Positions 9,405 through 19,387 are shown, numbered from the stretch's first letter. The stretch: DNA of 64,000 bases from CAZHJK01 sp964533275 (GCA_964533275.1 CAZHJK010000011.1:1-64000); one strand, 5' to 3'. Numbers and translations: made by a program. Notes: a model not told the origin generated them from the sequence alone.

Positions 9405-10559
9405 ATGATTAATAATCATGTGGCTGTAAGTAAACTGATTGACTTCTTTCAATATGTGTCAGTTGACTATGATGATTTGCCAAAAAGAATAGTTGATGGC
9501 ATCCGGTTGTATTTTGGGTACAATGCTGTTTATACTATTTATCAGAAATTAAATGAAAAAGATTACGCAATAACTGAGTTGTACGGAGAGGATACATATT
9601 CACGGGATCATGTATTGTATAAGGAGATATGGGCGAAGAATGATATTTTTTTTAATAAATTGGATGTAATAGTTAACGGTAGCAAGACGTTGAAAAAGTA
9701 TGCGTGGCGATGCCAGGATTTGGGATGTTCCATAGAAGAATTTTGGAATTTGGATCTGGGTAAGGCAATACGTAAGGGAGGGTTTGGGTACAAAGCCCTA
9801 ATTACCTGCGGTCAGCCGTGGTATAATATGCAGCATACCATCAGTTTGTATAAACCGGAAAAGCAGGGGGATTTTTCCGATGAAGAGATGGAGAAATTTA
9901 ACTATATTGGGACATTGTTTTCTATTATGCAAAATAATTATAGGGATAAAATAGAAAATGAACAGCTAAAGAGTGTATTAAATAAACATATAACCGATAT
10001 GGATGGATGCTTTTGTGTCTTAAACTGTCAGCTTAATGTTATTTTTCAGACAAACGCATTTAGTGAAATTGCTGACAAAATTTTCAATGGAGAGCTTTTC
10101 AGACATACATTAATGCCGCTTGTTGCCCGAATGGGTGAGGTAGAACATTCAAACGAAAGTGAAATTAGCAAAGAGTACAATACGGAAAATGGAAACTATG
10201 TGATGAACATCTCAATTTTCAGCAAGGACAAAAATGAGAGTTATAAGACACAGTATTTATATATGATAAAGATACAAGCGAAAAAGGATGATACTCCAAG
10301 CATGTTCAATGAAATTGATGCTATCAGAGAAGGGGCGTTCTATCTGAAGACTTCAGAGACTTATTGTCTCACTAGGCGCGAAACAGAGGTTCTGAAGCTT
10401 ATGATGAACGGTTTGAAAGTAGCGGAAATAGCTGAAAAAATTTGTGTAGCTAAAAGCACAGCCAGAACGCACATAAACAATATATACAGGAAATTAGGTG
10501 TTAATAACCGTTCGGAGACCATGGCAAAGATTATGATGATAAAAGACACGAAAATCTAA
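9405..10559 (+). CDS. LuxR/NarL-type HTH transcription regulator
   Basis: Regulator of 384 residues with a C-terminal LuxR-type helix-turn-helix (about 318-380: LTRRETEVLKLMMNGL, then AEIAEKICVAKSTARTHI and a dimer helix). The N-terminal 190 residues resemble a GAF-type sensor and the middle part a PAS-like region, but no phospho-receiver is present, so it probably senses a ligand directly. The start follows AAGGGG with 8-base spacing. A strong terminator separates it from the following flavoenzyme, SDR and transporter genes, which read the same way and are its likely targets. Confidence 0.85.
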   Translation: MINNHVAVSKLIDFFQYVSVDYDDLPKRIVDGIRLYFGYNAVYTIYQKLNEKDYAITELYGEDTYSRDHVLYKEIWAKNDIFFNKLDVIVNGSKTLKKYAWRCQDLGCSIEEFWNLDLGKAIRKGGFGYKALITCGQPWYNMQHTISLYKPEKQGDFSDEEMEKFNYIGTLFSIMQNNYRDKIENEQLKSVLNKHITDMDGCFCVLNCQLNVIFQTNAFSEIADKIFNGELFRHTLMPLVARMGEVEHSNESEISKEYNTENGNYVMNISIFSKDKNESYKTQYLYMIKIQAKKDDTPSMFNEIDAIREGAFYLKTSETYCLTRRETEVLKLMMNGLKVAEIAEKICVAKSTARTHINNIYRKLGVNNRSETMAKIMMIKDTKI

Positions 10560-10617
10560 TTTTCTCATATAAAGTATGGAGATTAATAATCAAACTCATA
10601 TAATTTAATGAATTTTA

Positions 10618-10660
10618 ACTAAACCGCAGGATGATAAATATCCTGCGGTTTAGTTTTTGT
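10618..10660 (+). terminator. Strong intrinsic terminator after the LuxR-type gene
   Basis: A 15-bp perfect stem (10618-10632 with 10640-10654, core AAACCGCAGGAT) is capped by a 7-base loop and followed by TTTTT. It insulates the regulator gene from the catabolic genes. Confidence 0.9.
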
Positions 10661-10820
10661 CAATATATATGTGGAGAAAACAAATAGTTGCAATTAGATA
10701 AATGATAGTATATGTGGATTGTACTAAAAAAGCAAGACTGTTAATATGTTGTCAAGGATGCTGTAGCATAAACTCAATTAATTTGCGCAGTATCACATAA
10801 TCTATGAAAGGAGAAAAACA

Positions 10821-12776
10821 ATGATATCCAATGACATGAAGTACACGAAAATGTTTGAACCCGGAAAAATAGGAAGAGTGACGGTTAAAAACCGAGTGGT
10901 CTTGCCCCCAATGGGGACTGGTCTTGCTTCTTTTTCGGGAGAGGCAAGCCCCGATATTATCCGTTACTATGAGGAAAGAGCCAAGGGTGGATGTGGTCTA
11001 ATCATCACAGAAATCACCCGAGTCGATGAAGAGCATGGCTGGGGACTTGCAAGACAGCTTGCAGTAACAAAAGGAGGATTTATTAGTGGCTTGCAGAGGC
11101 TTGTTAACACAGTGCATAAATACGGCACAAAAGTTTTCGTTCAGCTACACCATCCCGGCAGGGAGGGTCACGCCAGGATTAATCCTAACAAAAATCAAAT
11201 AGTTGCACCTACTGCAATGGTGACTGAGCGTTGTAACGAAATGCCACACGAGTTAACGACAGAAGAAGTAGAGGCAATGGTGTCAAAGTATGTTATTGGT
11301 GCCACAATTGCAAAGTTTTCAGGTGCGGACGGCATTGAGCTTCATGCTGCCCATGGATACTTTATTAATCAGTTTCTTTCCCCATTCTCTAACAAACGAA
11401 CAGATAAATATGGCGGTAGCTTTGAGAAGCGTATGCGCTTTATAAAAGAAGTTATTTTAGGTATCCATAAAATGTGCGGTCCTGATTTTCCAATAGGGGT
11501 CAGACTATCTGTAGATGAATTTATGGGTGATAAGGGAATCACTCTTGAAATGGGCGTAGAGATAGTGAAGTACTTGGAGAAGCTTAATATAAATCATATC
11601 CATGTCAGTTGCGGAATTTATGAGTCGGGACATAACATTATCCCTATACACATTTATCCCCAGGCCTGCAGAAGAAATCTTTCGCAGGCTATAAAGGATG
11701 CGGTGAGCATACCGGTTATCTCAATCAATAACATTAAAGAGCCCAAGATAGCTGAGCAGCTTCTTGAGGAAGGTGTCTGCGATTTTGTAGCAGTTGGACG
11801 CGGACAGCTAGCCGATCCCGAGTGGGTGAATAAGGCACGCAAGGGAGAGGATATTTCTATTAGAAAATGCATTGGCTGTTGCCGTTGTATAGAAGCAATT
11901 TCCTATGGAAGGCACTTTGAATGCTCGGTTAACCCCCGTCTGGGAAGAGAACTTGAATTTTTACAGCTTGAGAAGAACGGCGAGGGAAAGAAAATTGTTG
12001 TTGTTGGCGGTGGACCGGCAGGTATGCAGGCAGCAAAGGTGTTGGCTCAGAGAAACTTTAAGGTAACATTGTTTGAGGCCCAGGAAAAACTTGGCGGGGC
12101 GCTGGATCTTGCGGGCAAAAATATCGGTAAGGAAAAGCTGGTTTGGTTAATAGATACAATGAACTATGAGCTGGAGCAGCTTGGGGTCGATGTGCGCCTT
12201 AATACAAGAGCTACCGAGGAGAGTATAAAAGAACTAAACCCCTATGGAGTTTTTGTATGCTGCGGTGGAAAACATATTGAACCTAAAATTCCAGGAATCG
12301 AATCCGAGAAGACAATTCGTGTCAAAGACTATTTGGAAGGCAAAGCTCAGCCCGGGAAAAAAGTTGCTGTTATCGGTTCGGGCGCGACAGGAATTGAAAC
12401 GGCTGCAACATTAGCTTCACGCGGACATGAAGTTACAGTTATAGAGATGATGCCAAAAATCGGATCGGGCATTATTAACAGGGTTCTGGGTGTACTTATT
12501 GCACGCTTAACAAAAAGTGGCGTAAGTCTTTTGCCGGGGCATAAACTGACTGCTATAAACGATACCGGAGTAAAGCTTGAGAAAATGGAGGACGGCTCCG
12601 AAGTTGAAATGGAATTTGACTCTGTTATTTTAGCACTTGGCATTGGTTCACAACAAAAATACGCAAATGAATTGGCATCTGCTTCCGATAATTCGGTTGT
12701 TTTGGGAGATGCATTGTTGAGCTCCACCGTGCTGGAAGCGATAAGAGATGCAAACGGTTCAGCATGGGTATTTTAA
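10821..12776 (+). CDS. NADH:flavin oxidoreductase, BaiCD/2-enoate-reductase-like
   Basis: Fe-S flavoenzyme of 651 residues, the size of BaiCD, BaiH and 2-enoate reductases, which reduce C=C bonds next to a carbonyl. The N-terminal old-yellow-enzyme barrel (about 1-370) has the HAAHGYFINQFLSP substrate/flavin loop; a Cys cluster (CIGCCRC, then a Cys about 11 residues on) should bind [4Fe-4S]. The FAD motif VVVGGGPAGMQAA and the NAD motif VIGSGATGIETAA lie in the C-terminal half. A GGAG site precedes the ATG. The base composition is visibly richer in G and C than the flanking genes. The substrate is unknown: a steroid or bile acid, an aryl enoate or another enone are all possible. Confidence 0.88.
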   Translation: MISNDMKYTKMFEPGKIGRVTVKNRVVLPPMGTGLASFSGEASPDIIRYYEERAKGGCGLIITEITRVDEEHGWGLARQLAVTKGGFISGLQRLVNTVHKYGTKVFVQLHHPGREGHARINPNKNQIVAPTAMVTERCNEMPHELTTEEVEAMVSKYVIGATIAKFSGADGIELHAAHGYFINQFLSPFSNKRTDKYGGSFEKRMRFIKEVILGIHKMCGPDFPIGVRLSVDEFMGDKGITLEMGVEIVKYLEKLNINHIHVSCGIYESGHNIIPIHIYPQACRRNLSQAIKDAVSIPVISINNIKEPKIAEQLLEEGVCDFVAVGRGQLADPEWVNKARKGEDISIRKCIGCCRCIEAISYGRHFECSVNPRLGRELEFLQLEKNGEGKKIVVVGGGPAGMQAAKVLAQRNFKVTLFEAQEKLGGALDLAGKNIGKEKLVWLIDTMNYELEQLGVDVRLNTRATEESIKELNPYGVFVCCGGKHIEPKIPGIESEKTIRVKDYLEGKAQPGKKVAVIGSGATGIETAATLASRGHEVTVIEMMPKIGSGIINRVLGVLIARLTKSGVSLLPGHKLTAINDTGVKLEKMEDGSEVEMEFDSVILALGIGSQQKYANELASASDNSVVLGDALLSSTVLEAIRDANGSAWVF

Positions 12777-12814
12777 GCTTTAATTAATTTTATAAAAGAG
12801 AGGAGAAAAAAATT

Positions 12815-14518
12815 ATGAGAGAATTTAAAGATAAAGTAGCGTTAATTACAGGCGGAGCAAATGGTTTTGGAAAGGCTTTTGCAATTGAGGCAGCTGAACG
12901 AGGAATGAAATTAGCATTAGTTGATATTGATGAAGCTGATCTTACCGGTACTGTCGCTGTTCTTAAGAACCAAGGGGCAGAAGTGCTTCCTATAGTTGCG
13001 GATGTTACTCTGTATGATAATGTAAAAATGACCGTAGATAAAACAATGAAAGCCTTTGGTCAGATAGACCTTCTGTTTTGTAACGCAGGTGTGGTTCCCT
13101 GTGGGGATATTTTAAATCTTCCGGCACGGGACTGGGAATGGACGGCGGCCGCAAACCTAACCAGCCATAGTCATTTCTATCATGAGGTTGTGCCGATAAT
13201 GGTAAAGCAAGGTACACCAGCCCACATTATGGGTGTTTCTTCCATCGCAGGAATACTGCATGGAATAGGTAACAATGCGACATATTCAGCGACCAAGCAT
13301 GGTGCAGTTGCACTTATTGAGGATCTCCGCAATTACTTCAGGTGGAATGAAATAGATAATATAGGCGTTTCAGTGTATTGTCCTGGCTATGTGCAGACCG
13401 ATCTGCATCATTGCGAGCGACATAGACCGGACAGGTTCAAGGCCCAGGAGGATCCCTACTATCAGTCTGAGTATTATAAAGGTTGTCTTGGCCGCGTAAA
13501 TGTTAGTATCTCCACTGGCATCCCTATTGATAGTGTCGGACCCCGTCTGTTTAAGGCAATTGAAGACAAGCAGATGTATATCCTCACACACCCACAATAT
13601 CTGCCTTATATTGAGTCACGCCACAGAGCAATAGAAAAAGATGCGGAATTGCCCGAAGGTGGATCCGGCAATAGTGAACGTAATTTTAAGGATCAGGTAG
13701 CATTGATTACAGGTGCGGCACATGGTTTTGGATTTGAGTTTGCCAAAGAAGCTGCATCTAGGGGAATGAAACTTGCTTTGATTGATATTGTCGGTGAGAA
13801 GCTTAAGGAAGTTAAGGCTTATTTCGATAGTAAGAATGTGGAGTGCATGATCTACGAAGGGGACACTTCGATCTATGAAGATGTCAAGGCGAGCGTAGAT
13901 GCAACTATGAAGACCTACGGACAGATTGATGTATTGTTTAACAATGCGGGAGTTGCGCCTGTTGGCAATGCTACTGCTGTGCACCCACGAGATTTTGAAT
14001 GGGTAGCTGGTGTAAACATGCTTGGTCAGGCTTACTATTACCATGAGGTCCTGCCCATTATGATAAAACAGGGTACACCCGCAAACGTCATTACAACCGC
14101 TTCCATTGCGGGACTTCTTCCCGGCTTAGGAAAGAACCCGGCATACTCGGCGACAAAGCACGCTGCTGTAGCCCTTTCGGAATCTGTATTGGCGAAGCTG
14201 AAGGAATTAGAAGCCAATGTTAAAGTCTCAATCTATTGTCCCGGCTTTGTACAAACAAACCTTCACAAGTCTGATGACTACCGTCCGGATCGCTTTGCAA
14301 AGGGTGAGGATCCACACTTCCAGACTGAGACCTATTTAAAAGAGCTAGAAAGACTCGAAAACAACATAGTTACTGGTACACCCATTGACCCCGTAGGAGC
14401 GCGTTTGTTTAAGGCCATGGAAGAGGGACAGAAGTATATAATCACTCATACTAAGCACATGGATGCTGTCAAGGCACGCCATGCAGAGATTGAAGCAGAT
14501 GCTAAGAGGGAGCTGTAG
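12815..14518 (+). CDS. Tandem fusion of two short-chain dehydrogenases (SDR-SDR)
   Basis: Protein of 567 residues made of two complete, clearly homologous classical SDR units joined head to tail. Unit 1 (about 1-280) has TGGANGFG, NAG and YSATK (Tyr157, Lys161); unit 2 (about 288-567) has TGAAHGFG, NAG and YSATK again. Both active sites look intact, so it should oxidise or reduce hydroxyl/keto groups with NAD(P). Ordinary SDRs are about 250 residues and assemble from separate chains; here a dimer is encoded as one polypeptide. It lies 38 bases after the flavoenzyme gene, with its own GAGGAG site, in the same operon. Confidence 0.88.
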   Translation: MREFKDKVALITGGANGFGKAFAIEAAERGMKLALVDIDEADLTGTVAVLKNQGAEVLPIVADVTLYDNVKMTVDKTMKAFGQIDLLFCNAGVVPCGDILNLPARDWEWTAAANLTSHSHFYHEVVPIMVKQGTPAHIMGVSSIAGILHGIGNNATYSATKHGAVALIEDLRNYFRWNEIDNIGVSVYCPGYVQTDLHHCERHRPDRFKAQEDPYYQSEYYKGCLGRVNVSISTGIPIDSVGPRLFKAIEDKQMYILTHPQYLPYIESRHRAIEKDAELPEGGSGNSERNFKDQVALITGAAHGFGFEFAKEAASRGMKLALIDIVGEKLKEVKAYFDSKNVECMIYEGDTSIYEDVKASVDATMKTYGQIDVLFNNAGVAPVGNATAVHPRDFEWVAGVNMLGQAYYYHEVLPIMIKQGTPANVITTASIAGLLPGLGKNPAYSATKHAAVALSESVLAKLKELEANVKVSIYCPGFVQTNLHKSDDYRPDRFAKGEDPHFQTETYLKELERLENNIVTGTPIDPVGARLFKAMEEGQKYIITHTKHMDAVKARHAEIEADAKREL

Positions 14519-14522
14519 ATCT

Positions 14523-15950
14523 ATGGATGCTATGGATAGAAAAAGAAAAAATATTATGACTGATAAGTCAAAAAAGACATTGTTTCAGCTTTGTATTGTT
14601 ACAATAATTGCTATAGGGATAGCTTTCATACCTGCTCCAAAAGGGCTGGAGCAGGTGGCAATGAGGTATGTTGGTATATTCGCCTGGTTGATACTCCTAA
14701 TGTCTTTTCGGGTTTTTCCGGAATATCTCTCAGTTTTGTTTACCCTTTCAGCGCTACTGGTTTTCGGGGTTGGGACAGCATCTGAAGTTTTTTCACAATT
14801 CGCCAGTCCCACACTCTGGCAGATTATCACAATACTCGCCCTGGCTTCTGCCATTCAGAAGACAACGGTGCTGACTCGTGTGACCATGCGAATATTGAAG
14901 CCCTTTCCGTCTACATATTCCGGTCAGGTGGCGGCTCTGATGCTAAGTGCGCTGGTAATGAGCCTGATGATACCAAGTGTATACGCTAAGATTATGATAC
15001 TTGCTCCTCTTGCAATTAATGTGTGTGATTCAGCTAATTTTGAGAAGTCAAGTAAACCTGCGGCAGGATTGTTTTGTGCAATATTCGTTACATCATTCAT
15101 TCTGAGTAACGGTTTTACAACTGGCAACAGCAATGTTCAGGTTATGATGGCATTTGCTGACACAACTTTTAGCTTTGTAGAATGGCTTAAGGCAACCTGG
15201 CTTTGGACGCTTATTATGACAGTTGGTACATTCTTTTTCATAATCACATTCTACCGTCCTAAAGTTTCGATGTCACTGGGCGCAAATTACATTCAAGAGC
15301 AGATTGATAATCTTCCTCCTATGAGTGCGAATGACAAGAAAGCAGCTGTAATAATTGCAATTAGCCTGGTGTTCTGGATGACTGAGTCCTTTCATGGAAT
15401 AAGTGCACTTGCGGTAACATTAGTTGCATACTGTGCATTTGCTGCACTAGGTGTGGTTACTCCTGAGGAGTTCTGCACCAAGATTGATTGGAAGTTAATA
15501 GTGCTTATTGGTGGAATACTGAGTGTTGCAGGATTTATTTCGTCACTTGGAATATCGACCTATCTGGCAAATATTATCGGACCGTATGCAGCACCTTTGG
15601 TTAATAATGTATGGATATTCATACCGGTGCTTACCATACTTGTATTCTTGACACGCTTTGCAATTGTGTCCCAGATTGGAACTCTAACCATATTTATTGC
15701 AATCTTTCAAGGGCTTGTTATCCAAATTGGATACCATCCATTCATAGTTGTATTCTGTGCAAATATGATTATCCAGCTTTGGGCAACTAACTACAACAGT
15801 GTTCTGATAAAACCGGCTTATGCTATAACCAAAAACAGAATGGTAGAGCATCGAGATGTTGCTCCGATGGCTTATGCTCTGCTTGGGCTTAATATCATAG
15901 CATACATTGCGAGCATACCCCTGTGGAATATAATGGGTTTCTTGGGCTAA
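14523..15950 (+). CDS. SLC13/DASS-family anion transporter
   Basis: Hydrophobic protein of about 475 residues with some 11-12 membrane segments, typical of divalent anion:Na+ symporters (ArsB/NhaD superfamily). Two pseudo-symmetric halves are visible: one around MIPSVYAKIMILAPLA with FILSNGFTTGNSNVQ, the other near SQIGTLTIFIA with ATNYNS. Start choice: ATG 14523 sits 10 bases after AGGGAG; an ATG at 14556 lacks a good site, and the longer frame from 14463 would run into the SDR gene. It is the last gene of the flavoenzyme/SDR operon and probably imports their carboxylated substrate (inference). Confidence 0.85.
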   Translation: MDAMDRKRKNIMTDKSKKTLFQLCIVTIIAIGIAFIPAPKGLEQVAMRYVGIFAWLILLMSFRVFPEYLSVLFTLSALLVFGVGTASEVFSQFASPTLWQIITILALASAIQKTTVLTRVTMRILKPFPSTYSGQVAALMLSALVMSLMIPSVYAKIMILAPLAINVCDSANFEKSSKPAAGLFCAIFVTSFILSNGFTTGNSNVQVMMAFADTTFSFVEWLKATWLWTLIMTVGTFFFIITFYRPKVSMSLGANYIQEQIDNLPPMSANDKKAAVIIAISLVFWMTESFHGISALAVTLVAYCAFAALGVVTPEEFCTKIDWKLIVLIGGILSVAGFISSLGISTYLANIIGPYAAPLVNNVWIFIPVLTILVFLTRFAIVSQIGTLTIFIAIFQGLVIQIGYHPFIVVFCANMIIQLWATNYNSVLIKPAYAITKNRMVEHRDVAPMAYALLGLNIIAYIASIPLWNIMGFLG

Positions 15951-15984
15951 GGTTTATTTAGTTATACAATCCACATGTATATAT

Positions 15985-16020
15985 AGATAATGGCGGTCAA
16001 ATAGACGCCATTATCTTTTA
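15985..16020 (+). terminator. Intrinsic terminator after the transporter gene
   Basis: AGATAATGGCG (15985-15995) pairs with CGCCATTATCT (16006-16016), followed by TTTATTT. It ends the accessory catabolic operon. Confidence 0.85.
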
Positions 16021-16163
16021 TTTCGTGTAACATACTATTAATTTAGCTACAAAAATATATGCATTTTTTATATTATAAAATAAAAGAGAAAATGCTTATG
16101 AATTTAAATTTCAATATCACTAAAGCTACAGCATTTAGAGACTACTTAATATAATAGGTCAAT

Positions 16164-17477
16164 CTATTTTTCAGCCCTTTGAATTTTTTCTAAATCCTCC
16201 TCTGAAAGGTCATAAAGTCTTAAAAATGCAACACCAATCAATACAACAAATCCAGAAATAGGTCCAATTAACTTTAATCCTAGGGGATTTTCAAGACTAC
16301 TTCCAAATATATTAAATATCATAGGTGTTAGAAGGGAAGAAAAGCCAATTACAATTTTTATAATAAGTCCCTGGGCTCCAAAGTACATTCCCTCCCGCCG
16401 TTCACCATTAGTAAGACTAACCAATTCTGCAATATCTGCTACCATGGCATTAGGTATTATAAATGCTGTAGATAGAGGAACGCCTGCTAGAAATACGATA
16501 AAAGTAGGTGCAAATCCAGTTAAATAAGAGCCGAAGAAAAACATACTCATAAGAATTAAAGCGAAAAAGATGGAGGAAAACATCATAACAGTCTTCTTCC
16601 CATATCGCAATGTAATTTTAGGGACAATAGGACTTACAGCCACTGCAATAATAAAGGCTCCTGCTATTAAAAATCCTGAGGCTTCAGCACTTTGTTGTAA
16701 TAATATTTCTGTTATATAGGGCATAGCAATAGTCAAGGTGTTAATGCCAAACCACATCATCAAATAAGAACCTAAATAATACATGAAGTTCTTGTCCGAT
16801 AGTGTTTTTCCAATAGAAGAAAACATATTACCTTGATTTTTTGTAACTTCAACCTTTTCTTCCTTTACAAATAAGGGTGTTAACATAAGAGTTGTCAGGG
16901 CAATTAGACCTAGGGTAATTCCCATAACCTTATAATTGCTATTTTGTATAATAATGCCGGAACCTGCTTCTGCAACCATTACACCTAAAACTTGAGTAAT
17001 ACCCTGTAGTGTAGTTAGCTTTATTCTTTCCTCCTTAGTTTTAGATACTTCCCCAATTAAAGCAAGATATGGACCTACCACAATGGTAAAGAAAATAAAA
17101 AATAATATTAACATTGTGGTTAGATATACAAAATTCCAAATGGATTCTCCGGCAATGGGAGGAAACCATATTAAGATAAAGGTAATAGTTAAGGGGATGG
17201 TTCCATAGAGTATAAAGGGTATTCTTCTACCTCTTTTATTCTTTGAATTATCCGATAGATATGCAACCAAAGGATCTGCAATACCATCAAATACCCTTGC
17301 AATAATCATTGAAATACCTATTATAGTTAAGGGAACTAAAACCCTTAATCCCCCTGTATTATCTGATGGTGGACTATAAAAATATTGATACCATTTAACA
17401 GTGGTTTGGGTAAATATTGATATTCCAAAATAGCCTAGGGAATACATCCAAAGCATTAAATTTCTACTTTTTCTCAT
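16164..17477 (-). CDS. GPH/melibiose-type MFS sugar-cation symporter
   Basis: Transporter of about 437 residues with 12 predicted membrane segments. The N-terminal half has the glycoside-pentoside-hexuronide family pattern ARVFDGIADPLVAYLSDN with KRGRRIPFILYG. Start: GGAGGTAAGAG lies just ahead of the ATG at 17477, so I prefer it to the ATG at 17492 that would overlap this site. The first codons overlap the end of the nitrilase gene, showing translational coupling as the last gene of a four-gene minus-strand operon. A glycoside, or an amide made from one, is the likely substrate given the neighbours. Confidence 0.88.
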   Translation of the reverse strand: MRKSRNLMLWMYSLGYFGISIFTQTTVKWYQYFYSPPSDNTGGLRVLVPLTIIGISMIIARVFDGIADPLVAYLSDNSKNKRGRRIPFILYGTIPLTITFILIWFPPIAGESIWNFVYLTTMLILFFIFFTIVVGPYLALIGEVSKTKEERIKLTTLQGITQVLGVMVAEAGSGIIIQNSNYKVMGITLGLIALTTLMLTPLFVKEEKVEVTKNQGNMFSSIGKTLSDKNFMYYLGSYLMMWFGINTLTIAMPYITEILLQQSAEASGFLIAGAFIIAVAVSPIVPKITLRYGKKTVMMFSSIFFALILMSMFFFGSYLTGFAPTFIVFLAGVPLSTAFIIPNAMVADIAELVSLTNGERREGMYFGAQGLIIKIVIGFSSLLTPMIFNIFGSSLENPLGLKLIGPISGFVVLIGVAFLRLYDLSEEDLEKIQRAEK

Positions 17478-18537
17478 TTCTCTTACCTCCATTATAGTAT
17501 GTTTTATTTATAAAGTTTTTTTCAAAATCTGTGTTTATGTCTCCGAAGTATTGGGCATTTAATCTTTCATTTTTAAGTTTATCATAATCAATGGTTGTGG
17601 TAATAAACTCATTTCCTTCATAATGGGAGGATATTGCTAATATGCCATCCTTATTAGGAGTAAGGGATAGGGGTGCGAAAACACCAGCCCTTCCTGTAAA
17701 ATGCATACCTGCAATCCAACCATTCAGGGATGCCTTTGCACCATATAAGAAGGATTCCTGTATTCTCGGCCATATGCCCCTTAGTGCTCTCCACTTATTA
17801 TATTCCTCCATATTAGCAATAGGTAAAATAACTAAATCAGCATCTAATTCCCTGGCACGGTAAAAGGTTTCAAAATAAGTTGCATCCATGCATATAGGTA
17901 AGGCGAGTCTTCCAATCTTTAAATCAAATACTGCTAAGTTCCTCTCCCGGGTAAGTCCTATCTGTTCTTCAAAATCAGTTAGATGGAGCTTCCCCTGGGT
18001 TCCTATAAACTCACCACTAGGACCATATAGGGAACCGGCATTATAGAGTCCTTTTTCATTGGTAAATAAAAAGCTTCCAGAGTATATATATATATTAGCT
18101 TTTTTAGCTAGTAAAGAAAATATGATTGAGACTCCTCTTTCAATTGATGGTGCAATCGCCTTAAAGAGAGGAGCAAGGGAGGAGGAATCCCCACCTTCAT
18201 TATGTTTATTTATGTTTTTTTGAGCCTTATCATTTAAAAAATTATTTAATAAAGAAAAACCTGGTATTAGACCAAATAGATCAAAGAAATTATATTCAGG
18301 AAAGATGACTAGCTGACTTCCTTCTTCTACTGCATTCTTAATAAAGGAGTAAAGCATATCGATATATCCTTCTATTGAACCTAGGGGATGGATTTCCCTT
18401 TGTACAGCACTAATTTTAATTCTGTTTAGATTATCATAAGGTGGAGCATTGAAGGTGGGAAGTTTATCAATATGACTTTCAATTCTTTCCCTGGTAATCT
18501 TTTTTATAAATATTTTTTCTAAAATTCCCTCAATCAT
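17464..18537 (-). CDS. Nitrilase-superfamily carbon-nitrogen hydrolase, catalytic triad intact
   Basis: Protein of 357 residues. The Glu-Lys-Cys triad of the superfamily is visible: Glu in VIFPEYNF, Lys in QGKLHLTDFEE and Cys in LPICMDATYFE. It should hydrolyse an amide, nitrile or carbamoyl bond. About 40 extra N-terminal residues precede the usual start of the fold. The ATG follows a perfect AGGAGGT. It overlaps the stop of the upstream paralogue (18530) and the start of the downstream transporter, so all are coupled. The substrate cannot be read from the sequence. Confidence 0.85.
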   Translation of the reverse strand: MIEGILEKIFIKKITRERIESHIDKLPTFNAPPYDNLNRIKISAVQREIHPLGSIEGYIDMLYSFIKNAVEEGSQLVIFPEYNFFDLFGLIPGFSLLNNFLNDKAQKNINKHNEGGDSSSLAPLFKAIAPSIERGVSIIFSLLAKKANIYIYSGSFLFTNEKGLYNAGSLYGPSGEFIGTQGKLHLTDFEEQIGLTRERNLAVFDLKIGRLALPICMDATYFETFYRARELDADLVILPIANMEEYNKWRALRGIWPRIQESFLYGAKASLNGWIAGMHFTGRAGVFAPLSLTPNKDGILAISSHYEGNEFITTTIDYDKLKNERLNAQYFGDINTDFEKNFINKTYYNGGKRNEKK

Positions 18538-19387
18538 CTTTATTACCTCCTAAGCCCTTTATTTCAGTATAAAACTCAGGATTTAATTGGGTTAAGGCAT
18601 CGAATTCTCTTCGGGCAATTTTTCGTTTTTCCTTATCTAGTTCTATAATTATTAATTCACTCTCTCCCTTAGTTCGTGCTAATATACCATCCTCGTCAGG
18701 GGTCATGGGTAGTGGACCGTGGACAATACTTTCACCCCAAAGTATTTTATTATCCAATTTTCCATTAAAAGCACTTTCCACTGCAAAATAATGATTAAGT
18801 TGAGTTGTTTGCCAAGTTCCAGAGAGCTGAAGCCATGGATTTTTTTCACCCTCAAAGCCAATGGGGGAGATAATAAGATCAGCCCCTAAAAGAGCCGCCC
18901 GTCTTGCTACCTGGGGATAGAATACATCGGTGGAAATAATTAATGCAATGTTCCACCCATTAAGGCTTATTAGTTCTATGTCCCTTCCCCTAGTAAGGGA
19001 GAGCTTTCTTTCCCATTTTGCCAAGTAGAGCTGGGATTGTTTTAATATGAGGCTACTCCTTTGTATAAGACAGGAAGAATGATAGATCAAATCTCCTTTT
19101 CTTTTCCAATAGCTTCCTGGGCATAAAGTAATATTTGAACGATTAGAAAGCTGTATCATTTCCTCTAAAAACTTATTATGGGATACTTTAGGCAATAGAT
19201 CTTTAAGGGGAGGCTTTCCATATTGTAACCATTGATAAAAGCAGCCGGAAAAGCCCGGAAGAATTAAAATATCCGCTGCATTTTTTTCAGCTTTCCTAAA
19301 ATTTAACTCTATTATTTCTACAAATTCCTTAGTATCCTTAATGGCATTAATTTTATGACTGGGGAATTCAACAGCTGCTATCTTCAT
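18530..19387 (-). CDS. Nitrilase-superfamily paralogue lacking catalytic Glu and Cys
   Basis: Protein of 285 residues with the nitrilase-like fold, alignable with its neighbour at 17464. The triad is broken: the Glu position reads LILPGFSG and the Cys position reads LIISTDVFYP, while the Lys (YLAKWE) remains. It is therefore probably not a hydrolase; it might be a partner subunit or a binding protein for the active paralogue. I start it at ATG 19387 because AGGCGG is well spaced upstream; a GTG at 19396 would overlap that site. It overlaps both neighbours. Confidence 0.75.
   Translation of the reverse strand: MKIAAVEFPSHKINAIKDTKEFVEIIELNFRKAEKNAADILILPGFSGCFYQWLQYGKPPLKDLLPKVSHNKFLEEMIQLSNRSNITLCPGSYWKRKGDLIYHSSCLIQRSSLILKQSQLYLAKWERKLSLTRGRDIELISLNGWNIALIISTDVFYPQVARRAALLGADLIISPIGFEGEKNPWLQLSGTWQTTQLNHYFAVESAFNGKLDNKILWGESIVHGPLPMTPDEDGILARTKGESELIIIELDKEKRKIARREFDALTQLNPEFYTEIKGLGGNKDD

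Noticed and set aside
14591..14785. 64-codon plus-strand frame inside the DASS transporter gene
   Set aside because: Out of frame with a clearly coding sequence and without a start site.
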